Part shown: positions 1 to 6,396 of the stretch, piece by piece
Position numbering within the stretch: the first letter of the stretch is position 1
Layout: the number at the start of each line of letters is the position of its first letter
Source of the DNA: Micrococcales bacterium
Lineage (GTDB): Bacteria > Actinomycetota > Actinomycetes > Actinomycetales > Dermatophilaceae
Reading direction: 5' to 3'
Length of the DNA: 6,567 bases
Assembly: GCA_030537915.1 (NCBI GenBank)
Contig: JAUNUZ010000138.1
Location: forward strand, 1-6,567
The notes under the pieces: model-generated
Told to the model about the DNA's origin: nothing
Seen by the model: the letters and a program-made list of their open reading frames with translations, nothing else
The model's database searches: none
Made by a program: the position numbers and the translations under genes

Positions 1-791
1 GTCAGCCCGGCCGACGTCAGCGCGGCGACCATCGCATCCCGCTCCTGGGCGCCGCCAAGCACTTCGACGAGCAGCACGCCGGTGCCTTCGAGGAAGTCCC
101 CGGTCGCGCTCGAGCGCAGCAGACGGCCGCCGTCCAGGACGACGACGTGATCGCTGACGCGCTCGAGCTCGCCGAGCAGGTGGGAGGTGACCAGGACACA
201 AATCCCGAAGTCGTGCCCGATCCGGCGAACGAGGCTGAGCATGTCCTCCCGGGCCGCCGGGTCGAGCCCGTTGGTGGGCTCGTCGAGGAAGACCAGGCGC
301 GGGTCGTGCACGAGGGCTTGCGCGAGTTTGGCGCGCTGCTTCATCCCGGTGGAGTAGCCGCCCATCGGCCGGTAGCGCTCCTCGGCCAGGCCCACGTGGC
401 GCAGCACGTCCGCCGCGCGCTCGCGGGCCACCGCGGGCGGCAGTCCCGACATCGTGCCGAGATGGACGACGAAGTCACTCGCACTCACGTCGGGCGGGAG
501 GCAGTCGTGCTCGGGCATGTAGCCGACAAGCCGGCGGATCTGGTCGCCCTGATGAGCGATGTCGTAGCCGAGCACCTGGGCATCGCCCGAGGTCGGCGTG
601 AGCAGGCCGAGCAAGATCTTGATCAGCGTGGATTTGCCCGCCCCGTTGGCCCCGACGAGGCCCGTAACCCCGGGCCCGATCGTCACGTCGAGATCTTCCA
701 GCGCCGCCACGGCGCCGAAGCGCATCGTCAAACCCGTCGCACGCGCGAGAAAATCGGCGTCCGACCCCGGTGTCGCGCTGTCCCCTGGCAC
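1..791 (-). CDS. ABC-2-type transporter ATP-binding protein, 3' end cut by the window edge
   Basis: Reading the minus strand gives 263 uninterrupted codons with every landmark of an ABC ATPase. From the GTG at 791 these are: Walker A GANGAGKST (about residues 47-55), the switch region YMPEHD with Glu94 in the Q-loop position, a relaxed signature YSTGMKQR (146-153), Walker B LVFLDE (166-171), the D-loop GLD (175-177) and the H-loop histidine in TSH (204). Glu for Gln and STGM for SGGQ are usual in the NatA/CcmA-like group that drives ABC-2 exporters of drugs, antibiotics or lipids. The protein probably powers efflux together with a membrane protein encoded to the left of the window (inference). 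An in-frame TAG at 813-815 limits the start to GTG 800, 797 or 791. I chose 791 because AAGGTGG (797-803) sits 5 nt before it. The C-terminus is missing. The gene is divergent from the importer operon and has no evident functional link to it. Family is secure; substrate is unknown. Confidence 0.93.
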   Translation of the reverse strand, partial: MPGDSATPGSDADFLARATGLTMRFGAVAALEDLDVTIGPGVTGLVGANGAGKSTLIKILLGLLTPTSGDAQVLGYDIAHQGDQIRRLVGYMPEHDCLPPDVSASDFVVHLGTMSGLPPAVARERAADVLRHVGLAEERYRPMGGYSTGMKQRAKLAQALVHDPRLVFLDEPTNGLDPAAREDMLSLVRRIGHDFGICVLVTSHLLGELERVSDHVVVLDGGRLLRSSATGDFLEGTGVLLVEVLGGAQERDAMVAALTSAGL

Positions 792-796
792 GTCCA

Positions 797-803
797 CCAC
801 CTT
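797..803 (-). promoter_or_regulatory. Ribosome binding site deciding the start of the ABC-2 ATPase
   Basis: The minus strand reads AAGGTGG, one mismatch from AAGGAGG, then 5 nt, then GTG (789-791). The motif overlaps two other in-frame GTG codons (795-800), so it argues for the third GTG as the true start. Initiation at the upstream pair would lack a visible Shine-Dalgarno. Confidence 0.45.
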
Positions 804-820
804 ACGTCGCTGCTATCGGT

Positions 821-857
821 CCTGGTCACGGGCCAGGAATTGCCCGCCGAGTCCTGG
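821..857. repeat. Nested inverted repeats in the divergent intergenic region
   Basis: CCTGG (821-825) is complementary to CCAGG (833-837) across a 7-nt loop. The same central arm, extended to CCAGGA (833-838), is complementary to TCCTGG (852-857) across 13 nt. The two pairings exclude each other. The region lies in the leader or promoter zone of the minus-strand ATPase and upstream of the importer promoter. It could be a protein-binding site or an RNA structure in the minus-strand transcript. Arms this short may also be chance in GC-rich DNA. Confidence 0.3.
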
Positions 858-871
858 GGTCTCCTTCTGGA

Positions 872-883
872 AACAGTTCTGTT
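872..883. promoter_or_regulatory. 12-bp palindrome, candidate operator upstream of the importer promoter
   Basis: AACAG-TT-CTGTT is a perfect 5-bp inverted repeat with a 2-bp centre. It is comparatively AT-rich within a GC-rich intergenic region and ends 18 bp before the putative -35 box. That size and location suit a dimeric transcription factor. CTGTTGC (879-885) is loosely echoed by CTGTCGTTGC (891-900). I cannot assign a regulator family, and no regulator gene is visible in the window. Confidence 0.3.
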
Positions 884-901
884 GCATCGGCTGTCGTTGC
901 C

Positions 902-930
902 TTGACGCCACGCCGGGTCCCCCCTACGTT
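902..930 (+). promoter_or_regulatory. Predicted sigma70-like promoter of the importer operon
   Basis: The -35 box TTGACG (902-907) matches consensus at five of six positions. After an optimal 17-nt spacer comes TACGTT (925-930), which keeps the key T, A and final T of a -10 box. Transcription would begin near 936-940, leaving only about 14-18 nt of leader before the ATG at 954. This is the only convincing promoter in the intergenic region on the plus strand and probably drives at least the four importer genes. Confidence 0.6.
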
Positions 931-941
931 CGGGGCAACAT

Positions 942-948
942 GAAGGGG
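942..948 (+). promoter_or_regulatory. Ribosome binding site of the binding-protein gene
   Basis: GAAGGGG precedes the ATG at 954 by 5 nt, or the adjacent in-frame GTG at 957 by 8 nt. It is the best Shine-Dalgarno in the intergenic region and the main reason to place the start at 954 despite unusual codon use in the first codons. Confidence 0.55.
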
Positions 949-953
949 TTTGC

Positions 954-2585
954 ATGGTGATACACCGAGCAGGAGATGAGAGGGCGGCTCCCGAGCCGCC
1001 CTCTGAGTTGTCGAGATGGGCCGGCATCTCAGGGCTGTCCCGTCGCGACGTGCTGCGCCTGGGCGGCGCGGGTCTGGCCGGACTGGCTGCGGCCGGTGGC
1101 CTGAGCGGGTGCGCCGCCGTTCCGGCGCCGGCGCCCGCCAACGCGGCTCGCTCCAAGGGTGGGATCTACAGTCACGGTGGGACCGGCGGCAGCCTGAAGG
1201 ACACCCTGAACCCGCACTTCCCGGTGACGAATCCGGACATCGCGCGCTGCCTCAACCTCTACGAGCCGCTGCTGCGCTGGAACGCCAAGTACGAGATTGA
1301 GCCGGCGATCGCGCAGAGCGTGCGGGTCGAGGGCGGCGCGCTCGCGTGGACCGTGCGGCTGCGCCAGGGCGTCGAGTTCCACAACGGCAAGACGGTCACG
1401 GCCGAGGACGTCATGCACAGCCTCGCGGTCATCACCGACCCGAAGAAGACGGCGCCAGGTGGGGTGCAGCTCGCCGAGGTCCTGGACTTGAAGAACTCCA
1501 AGATCATCGACCCCCGCACGATCCGGCTCACCCTCAAGACGCCCTACGCGATCCTCGACCAATTGCTCGCCGAGTACACCGTGGGGATCATCCCCAGCGA
1601 CTTCGACCTGGCCAAGCCGATCGGCACGGGCCCCTTCAAGTACGAGCAGTTCGTGCCCGGTCAGCTTTCGCGGTTCCTGCGCTACGACAACTATTGGGAT
1701 ACCCCGGCGTATGTCGACGAGCTCTACATCTACGACTTCGCCGACGATGCAGCCAAGGTCAACGCACTGCTTGCCGGTCAGGTCCAGAGCGTTGACAACC
1801 TGCCGACCTATCTCACCAAGACGATCGCGGAGCAGGGTGCCTCGGCGCTCGTCTCGGAGTCCGGGGCGTGGATACCCTTCACAATGCGCGTAGACGTCGC
1901 ACCGTATAGCGATGTGCGCGTGCGCCAGGCGCTGCGGCTCATCGTCGATCGACAGCAGATGATCGACCAGGCGCTCAACGGCTACGGCTTCCTCGGCAAC
2001 GACCTCTACGCGCCCTTCGACCCCGCCTACGCAAAGGACCTGCCGCAGCGCCAGCAGGACCTCGAGCAGGCCAAGTCGCTGCTCAAGGCCGCGGGCCAGT
2101 CCGACCTGTCGATCGAGCTCGTCACCTCGACGGCGGTCGGCGCCGGCGGTGTGGAGTCGGCAAACCTCTTCGTCGACCAGGCGCGAGGGGCCGGGGTGAA
2201 AGTCCGGCTGACGAAGGCCGACCCCAACACCTTCTACGGTGAACGCTACCTCTCGTGGAACTTCGCGCAGGACTTCTGGGCCACCCGCAACTACCTGCCG
2301 CAGGTCGCCTCGTCCACTCTGAAGACCGCGGCCTACAACGAGACGCATTTCAACGACCCGAAGTTCGCGGCGCTCATCGCGCAGGCGACCCGGGAGACCG
2401 ACGAGGCCAAGCGCGCCCAGCTACAGCGCGACGCCCAGCAGATCGAATTCGACACCGGCGGCTACATCATCTGGGGGTTCAAGCGTCAGGTCGACGCCTA
2501 CTCCAACCTCGTCACCGGTCTCAAACCCAACCGCTACCTGCCGTGCGACTCCTTCGGGTTCAAGCACGCCTCCTTCGTCTCGTGA
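954..2585 (+). CDS. Extracellular solute-binding lipoprotein, family 5 (DppA/OppA-like), Tat-exported
   Basis: This 543-residue protein is the ligand-capturing subunit of the importer. Its N-terminus has a twin-arginine motif SRRDVLR (residues 29-35), a small-residue hydrophobic stretch (about 36-49) and a lipobox LSGC with Cys53. It should therefore be exported folded by Tat and lipid-anchored outside the membrane. Family-5 hallmarks follow: DTLNPHF (83-89), NLYEPLLRW (101-109), the rest of the family block near 134-157 (VRLRQGVEFHNGK and TAEDV), PIGTGPFKY (222-230), YDNYWD (244-249), VRVRQALRLIVDR (321-333) and HFNDPKFAALI (465-475). Length is normal for the family. ATG 954 is chosen for its Shine-Dalgarno. 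TTG at codon 19 (1008) is an alternative that still preserves the Tat motif. The first 20 or so codons use triplets rare in the rest of the gene and contain a perfect hairpin. The first permease begins 7 bp after the stop. The ligand cannot be inferred; a peptide is the default guess. Confidence 0.93.
   Translation: MVIHRAGDERAAPEPPSELSRWAGISGLSRRDVLRLGGAGLAGLAAAGGLSGCAAVPAPAPANAARSKGGIYSHGGTGGSLKDTLNPHFPVTNPDIARCLNLYEPLLRWNAKYEIEPAIAQSVRVEGGALAWTVRLRQGVEFHNGKTVTAEDVMHSLAVITDPKKTAPGGVQLAEVLDLKNSKIIDPRTIRLTLKTPYAILDQLLAEYTVGIIPSDFDLAKPIGTGPFKYEQFVPGQLSRFLRYDNYWDTPAYVDELYIYDFADDAAKVNALLAGQVQSVDNLPTYLTKTIAEQGASALVSESGAWIPFTMRVDVAPYSDVRVRQALRLIVDRQQMIDQALNGYGFLGNDLYAPFDPAYAKDLPQRQQDLEQAKSLLKAAGQSDLSIELVTSTAVGAGGVESANLFVDQARGAGVKVRLTKADPNTFYGERYLSWNFAQDFWATRNYLPQVASSTLKTAAYNETHFNDPKFAALIAQATRETDEAKRAQLQRDAQQIEFDTGGYIIWGFKRQVDAYSNLVTGLKPNRYLPCDSFGFKHASFVS
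979..1004 (+). repeat. Perfect 11-bp hairpin within the early codons of the binding-protein gene
   Basis: AGAGGGCGGCT (979-989), loop CCCG, then AGCCGCCCTCT (994-1004) form an uninterrupted, GC-rich stem starting 25 nt after the A of the ATG. No T-run follows (GAGTTGTC), so it is not a standard intrinsic terminator. In the mRNA it would sit just downstream of an initiating ribosome. It could tune initiation, stabilise the transcript or bind a protein; these roles are inference. Confidence 0.75.
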
Positions 2586-2592
2586 GGTCGTC

Positions 2593-3648
2593 ATGACCGA
2601 CATCGCCACCCCCCAGGGGACCGACATGCCCGACGATTCGTTCGCGCCCACGCCCGTCGCGCCGCCGCGGCGCTCCGGCGCCGGCGGGTGGGCCCGGTGG
2701 ATCGGCCGGCGGATCCTCTTCGCCGTGCTCACGCTGTGGGCCTGCTCGATCATCGTCTTCCTCGCGACTGCCGCCCTGGGTGACCCGGTACGCGCGATCC
2801 TCGGCAAGGACTTCGGCACGAGTCCCGAGCGGGTCGCCGCGCTGCGCGAGCAGCTGAACCTCGACGAACCGGTCATCTCGCGCTACTTCACGTGGCTTGG
2901 CAACCTCGTCACCGGGGACCCCGGCACGTCGATCGCCAACCAACAGCCGGTCTGGGATCTCATCGGCTCGCGGATCGCCAATTCTGCGGTTCTCGTGCTT
3001 ATCTCCGCGATCGTCATGGTCCCCTTGGCGATCGGCATCGCGATGCTCTCGGCGCACTACCGCGGTCGCCGCCCGGACAGCGTGATCCAGGTCATCCTGC
3101 TCACGCTCGCCGGGCTGCCCGAGTTCGTCATCGGCATTCTGTTCGTCGCGGTTTTCTCCACGACGGTGTTGCACGTGCTGCCGGCGGTGACGATCGCCGG
3201 GGGTGGCCGGCCGCCTTGGACCAACCCGGCCTCGATGATCTTGCCGGTGCTCACCCTTGTGCTTGCCGTCTCGCCCTACGTCTCCAGGATCGTCCGCGCG
3301 AATCTGCTGGAGGTGCTCGACTCGGACTACGTCGAACTCGCCCGGCTCAAGGGCGTGCCGGAGAGCGTCGTCATGCGCAAGCACGCGTTGCTCAACGCGA
3401 TCGTCCCCGGTATCCAGGTCATCGCCCTGCAGTTCGCGTGGCTCGCCGGAGGCATTGTCATCGTCGAATACCTCTTCTCTTATCCGGGCGTCGGGGCGAG
3501 CCTCGTCGACTCCGTCCGCAACAGCGACTTCCCCATGGTGCAGGCCCTGGCGATGACCCTCGCAGCCGTCTATGTCGGCGTGAATCTCATAGCTGACATC
3601 CTCTCGATCCTCTTCACTCCGCGAGCAAGGACGGCGATCTCGTCATGA
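2593..3648 (+). CDS. ABC importer permease, DppB/OppB-like
   Basis: This 351-residue inner-membrane subunit is one half of the translocation channel. Six hydrophobic segments are visible at about 41-62, 131-154, 166-190, 214-233, 275-297 and 317-340, with the large loop between the first two that is typical of this subunit. The cytoplasmic EAA-type coupling loop, which docks on the ATPase, is at about 245-274 (DYVELARLKG, then NAIVPGI). FSYPGVG (295-301) is also a DppB-class signature. The first 40 residues form a polar, Pro-rich cytoplasmic extension, longer than in the compact enteric homologues. The start is ATG 2593, 5 nt after GAGG (2584-2587), which overlaps the stop of the preceding gene. 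An in-frame ATG at 2626 would shorten the tail without touching the first membrane helix. The stop overlaps the next start (ATGA). Family is certain; substrate is not. Confidence 0.94.
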   Translation: MTDIATPQGTDMPDDSFAPTPVAPPRRSGAGGWARWIGRRILFAVLTLWACSIIVFLATAALGDPVRAILGKDFGTSPERVAALREQLNLDEPVISRYFTWLGNLVTGDPGTSIANQQPVWDLIGSRIANSAVLVLISAIVMVPLAIGIAMLSAHYRGRRPDSVIQVILLTLAGLPEFVIGILFVAVFSTTVLHVLPAVTIAGGGRPPWTNPASMILPVLTLVLAVSPYVSRIVRANLLEVLDSDYVELARLKGVPESVVMRKHALLNAIVPGIQVIALQFAWLAGGIVIVEYLFSYPGVGASLVDSVRNSDFPMVQALAMTLAAVYVGVNLIADILSILFTPRARTAISS

Positions 3649-4526
3649 CCAGCTCTAGTGTCGGTCCCTCGACCACCGCAATGGCCGTCGTGCCGGCGGC
3701 CACGGCCCGCGGCGCCACGCTTCGCCGCTACCTGAAGTCCCGACGACTCGTCTTCGGGCTCAGCGTCACCGTGCTCATCACATTGCTCGCCATCGTCGGG
3801 CCGTGGATCGCTCCGCACGGGGAGAACGACATCGTGGACAAGCCCTTCGCGCCGTTCGGCCTCTTCGGCACCGACTACCTCGGTCAGGACGTGTTCTCCC
3901 GTGTCCTCGCCGGCGGTCGCTCGATCCTGCTGACCTCGCTCGTCGCGACGATTATCGGCCTCGTGGCCGGCATCCTCATCGGCGTCGTCGCGGCCTACGC
4001 CGGGGGCTGGCTCGACGAGGCGCTCATGCGGCTCAACGACGTCGCCCTCGCCTTCCCCCAGATCCTGCTCGCGCTGCTCGTCCTCGCTGCCGTCACCGAG
4101 CCGACCTGGTGGGTCATCGCGCTGCTCGTCGGCATCTCGCACGCACCGCGCGTTGCCCGCGTAGCGCGAGGTGTCGCCCTCGGCATCGTGCCGCGCGACT
4201 TCGTGACATCGGCGGAGGCCTTGGGGGAGTCTCGGTTGCGCGTCATTCTCGCCGAGGTCCTGCCCAACATGAACGCCCCGCTGCTCGCCGAGGCGGGCCT
4301 GCGGCTCACCTACTCGATCGGAATGGTCGCCGGAATCGGATTCTTGGGCTTCTCGACCAACCCGGGTGCCGCCGACTGGGGTCAAATGATCAACGAGAAC
4401 CGGCTCGCCCTACTCGTCCAGCCTTGGGCGGTGCTCCTGCCGGTCATCATCATCGGCATCTTCACGATCGGCACGAACCTGCTCGCCGACGGCGTGACGC
4501 AGGTCGCCGGGAACGGCGGCGAATGA
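3645..4526 (+). CDS. ABC importer permease, DppC/OppC-like
   Basis: This 293-residue membrane protein is the second channel subunit and the partner of the preceding permease. The DppC-class block GTDYLGQDVFSR (75-86) precedes helix 2. The coupling loop is DFVTSAEALGESRLRVI (185-201), ending in EVLPN. FLGFSTNPGAADWGQMI (233-249) is the characteristic late loop. Hydrophobic segments lie near 37-57, 94-118, 132-152, 154-176, 217-237 and 260-282. The start ATG lies inside the stop of the upstream gene (ATGA at 3645-3648), and the nearest purine-rich stretch, AAGGA (3627-3631), is 13 nt away. Translation is therefore probably coupled to the first permease. The stop again overlaps the ATPase start. 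Length and composition are ordinary. Confidence 0.94.
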   Translation: MTSSSVGPSTTAMAVVPAATARGATLRRYLKSRRLVFGLSVTVLITLLAIVGPWIAPHGENDIVDKPFAPFGLFGTDYLGQDVFSRVLAGGRSILLTSLVATIIGLVAGILIGVVAAYAGGWLDEALMRLNDVALAFPQILLALLVLAAVTEPTWWVIALLVGISHAPRVARVARGVALGIVPRDFVTSAEALGESRLRVILAEVLPNMNAPLLAEAGLRLTYSIGMVAGIGFLGFSTNPGAADWGQMINENRLALLVQPWAVLLPVIIIGIFTIGTNLLADGVTQVAGNGGE

Positions 4527-6352
4527 TGTCCACGGCACAGCCCCTGCCACAGGAGTCCGGCCCGGCCGACGAGATCGGCCAGGGTGCCGCGACCGGAGCG
4601 ACGGTGCACGGCCTGCGGGTCGAGCTCAGCTCCAGCGGAATCGATGTCGTCGACGACATCGACCTCGTCCTCTACCCCGGTGAGATCGTCGGTCTCGTCG
4701 GGGAATCCGGCTCCGGCAAGACGACGATCGGTACCGCGCTGCTTGCTTACGCCCGCACCGGGGCTCGGATCGGGGCCGGCACAGTCGACCTCGACGGCCG
4801 CGACATCCTGGCCCTGGACACGAATGCGGTGCGCCGGATGCGCGGCGCCGAGGTCGCCTACGTGCCGCAGGATCCCGGTGCTGCGCTTAATCCCTCGATC
4901 CGCATCGGCCGCCAGATCGTCGAGCTGCTGGAGCTGCGTGACGTGGGCACGTCAGCCTCGCGTATGGAGCGCGCGCGGACCGGGCTGGAAGAGGTCGGGT
5001 TGCCCAGCGACGAGGAGTTCCTCTCGCGCTACCCGCATCAGCTCTCCGGCGGGCAGGTGCAGCGGGTTGCCCTCGCGATGGCCCTGCTGCCCCGCCCGAA
5101 GGTGCTCGTCCTGGATGAGCCGACGACCGGCCTTGACGTGACGACGCAGGGCATGGTCCTGCGCACGGTGCGCGAGCTGTGCAAGGCGCACGACGTCGCG
5201 GCTCTCTACGTGACCCACGACCTGGCGGTCGTCGCTAACCTCGCCGACCGGGTTGCGGTCATGTATGCGGGTCGCATCGTCGAGCTCGGCCCGCGCGACG
5301 AAATCTTCGCTCGGCCGAGCCACCCCTACACCCGGGCACTGCTGGATGCGATCCCGCACCTGACCTCGGCGCGTGCCCTCAGCGGGATCCCCGGCAGCAC
5401 GCCCGGGCCGGGTCGGCGCCCGTCAGGGTGCCGCTTCCACAATCGGTGCGCCTTCGCCATCGCGGCCTGTGCGACGACCGACCCGCCGGTCGAGGAGGTG
5501 GTGCCCGGTCACGAGGTGCGCTGCATCCGCTACAAAGAGCTGCCGCCGTGGAGCATCATGTCCGGCGATATCGCCGACACCGACCCCTCCAAGGACCGCG
5601 ACATCATCCTGGCCGTCGAGCATCTCGACGTCTTCTACGGCCGCAAGCAGGTCGTCTTCGACCTCAACTTCGACCTGGCCAAGGGTGAGGTGCTGGCTTT
5701 CGTGGGCGAGTCCGGGTCCGGCAAGACGACGTGCGCGCGCGCCATCGGCGGCCTGTCGAAGGAGTGGACCGGCCGGGTCACCCTGGACGGCCACGAGCTC
5801 GCCAAGGGCGCGCGAAAGCGCAGCGTGGCGGATCGCAAGCGGATCCAGTACATCTTTCAGAACCCCTACCTCTCGCTCAACCCGCGGCTGACGATCGAGC
5901 AGATCGTCAAGCGGCCGATGGAGCTCTTCGGGATCGCCAGCGGAGCGGCCGCGCGGGACCGGGTGGTGGAGCTGCTCGATGCAGTGGCGCTGGGGCCGAC
6001 GGTGCTGAACTACCGGACGAATCGGCTCTCCGGTGGTGAGCGGCAGCGCGTCGCGATCGCCCGCGCGCTCGCGGCGGAACCGGAGGTGCTCGTGTGCGAC
6101 GAGATCACCTCGGCCCTGGACGTCTCGGTGCAGGGCTCGATCGTCGACATGCTCAGTCACCTCAAGCGCGAGCGGGGTATCAGCATGCTCTTCGTGACGC
6201 ACAACCTCGCGCTCGTCCGCTCCATCGCGGACCGCGTGCAGGTGCTCCAGGCAGGCCGCGTCGTCGAGCAGGGCTTCGTCGTCGAGCTCATGGAGAATCC
6301 CCAGCAGGAGTACACCAGGACGCTGCTGGCCAACACCCCGACCCTGCGGTGA
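4523..6352 (+). CDS. Fused two-domain ABC importer ATPase (OppD-OppF/DppD-DppF in one chain)
   Basis: This 609-residue cytoplasmic protein carries both nucleotide-binding domains of the importer. Domain 1 has Walker A GESGSGKTT (60-68), Q-loop Gln116, LSGGQ (174-178), Walker B VLVLDE (194-199) and H-loop His232. An oligopeptide-transporter C-terminal module follows, with Cys303, 309, 316 and 334 in CX5CX6CX17C spacing. Domain 2 has Walker A GESGSGKTT (395-403), Gln446, LSGGE (502-506), Walker B VLVCDE (522-527) and His560, then a short tail without the cysteine module. Both catalytic glutamates and switch histidines are present, so both sites should hydrolyse ATP. E. coli GsiA and mycobacterial OppD have this single-chain plan and about this length. 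ATG 4523 overlaps the permease stop; the adjacent ATG 4526 is equally possible. The frame stays open upstream to 3803, but that part is antiphase to the permease and not coding. An internal Shine-Dalgarno plus ATG (5558) marks the domain junction. Confidence 0.95.
   Translation: MMSTAQPLPQESGPADEIGQGAATGATVHGLRVELSSSGIDVVDDIDLVLYPGEIVGLVGESGSGKTTIGTALLAYARTGARIGAGTVDLDGRDILALDTNAVRRMRGAEVAYVPQDPGAALNPSIRIGRQIVELLELRDVGTSASRMERARTGLEEVGLPSDEEFLSRYPHQLSGGQVQRVALAMALLPRPKVLVLDEPTTGLDVTTQGMVLRTVRELCKAHDVAALYVTHDLAVVANLADRVAVMYAGRIVELGPRDEIFARPSHPYTRALLDAIPHLTSARALSGIPGSTPGPGRRPSGCRFHNRCAFAIAACATTDPPVEEVVPGHEVRCIRYKELPPWSIMSGDIADTDPSKDRDIILAVEHLDVFYGRKQVVFDLNFDLAKGEVLAFVGESGSGKTTCARAIGGLSKEWTGRVTLDGHELAKGARKRSVADRKRIQYIFQNPYLSLNPRLTIEQIVKRPMELFGIASGAAARDRVVELLDAVALGPTVLNYRTNRLSGGERQRVAIARALAAEPEVLVCDEITSALDVSVQGSIVDMLSHLKRERGISMLFVTHNLALVRSIADRVQVLQAGRVVEQGFVVELMENPQQEYTRTLLANTPTLR
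5548..5560 (+). promoter_or_regulatory. Possible internal ribosome binding site and ATG at the domain junction of the fused ATPase
   Basis: GTGGAG (5548-5553), 4 nt, then ATG (5558-5560) lie in frame within the linker between the two ATPase domains, at Met346. Initiation there would give a 264-residue protein holding only the second complete ATPase domain. This may be a relic of separate D and F genes or chance. There is no direct evidence of use. Confidence 0.25.
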
Positions 6353-6379
6353 GCGGCCCCCCGAGATGACGGGCTTCGC

Positions 6380-6387
6380 AAGGTGAG
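6380..6387 (+). promoter_or_regulatory. Ribosome binding site of the last, partial gene
   Basis: AAGGTGAG lies 9 nt before the ATG at 6397. It supports that start over the internal in-frame GTG codons (6418 and 6424) and the ATG at 6433. Confidence 0.4.
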
Positions 6388-6396
6388 CTGGGCGCG

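Noticed and set aside
801..900. A minus-strand promoter for the ABC-2 ATPase
   Set aside because: The best candidates (a TTCCTG-like -35 and a GATAGC-like -10) are poor matches, so I do not annotate one.
147..905. Long plus-strand open frame of 252 codons at the left end
   Set aside because: It is antisense to the minus-strand ATPase, whose Walker A, signature, Walker B and H-loop are all intact. The plus-strand translation has no recognisable motif and arises from GC-rich third-position bias.
979..1004. Reading the hairpin as an intrinsic terminator or a known riboswitch
   Set aside because: No T-run follows the stem, and the leader is too short to hold a recognisable riboswitch aptamer. 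I saw no consensus core of any class I know.
1029..2348. 439-codon minus-strand open frame
   Set aside because: It lies fully antisense to the binding-protein gene, whose family-5 motifs run throughout. The translation is Arg/Val/Gly-rich with no domain, a usual artefact in GC-rich genomes.
2560..4385. Long minus-strand frames opposite the two permeases (2560-3384 and 3570-4385)
   Set aside because: Their translations are extremely rich in Arg, Asp, Glu and Gly with no fold-like pattern. The plus-strand permeases explain the region.
3803..4522. Upstream extension of the ATPase frame by 240 codons
   Set aside because: It overlaps the second permease in another frame and is an Arg-rich, low-complexity translation. 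The real ATPase begins at the ATGATG that overlaps the permease stop.
4712..5731. Direct DNA repeat TCCGGCAAGACGACG at 4712-4726 and 5717-5731
   Set aside because: Both copies encode the Walker A loop of the two paralogous ATPase domains. Protein constraint plus shared codon bias explains the identity.
5423..6202. 259-codon minus-strand frame opposite the second ATPase domain
   Set aside because: It is antisense to a domain with complete catalytic motifs and its own translation shows no domain.
6353..6396. Terminator after the ATPase gene
   Set aside because: No stem with a following T-run is present; only a 5-bp GCTGG/CCAGC pairing around the next start, which is too weak.
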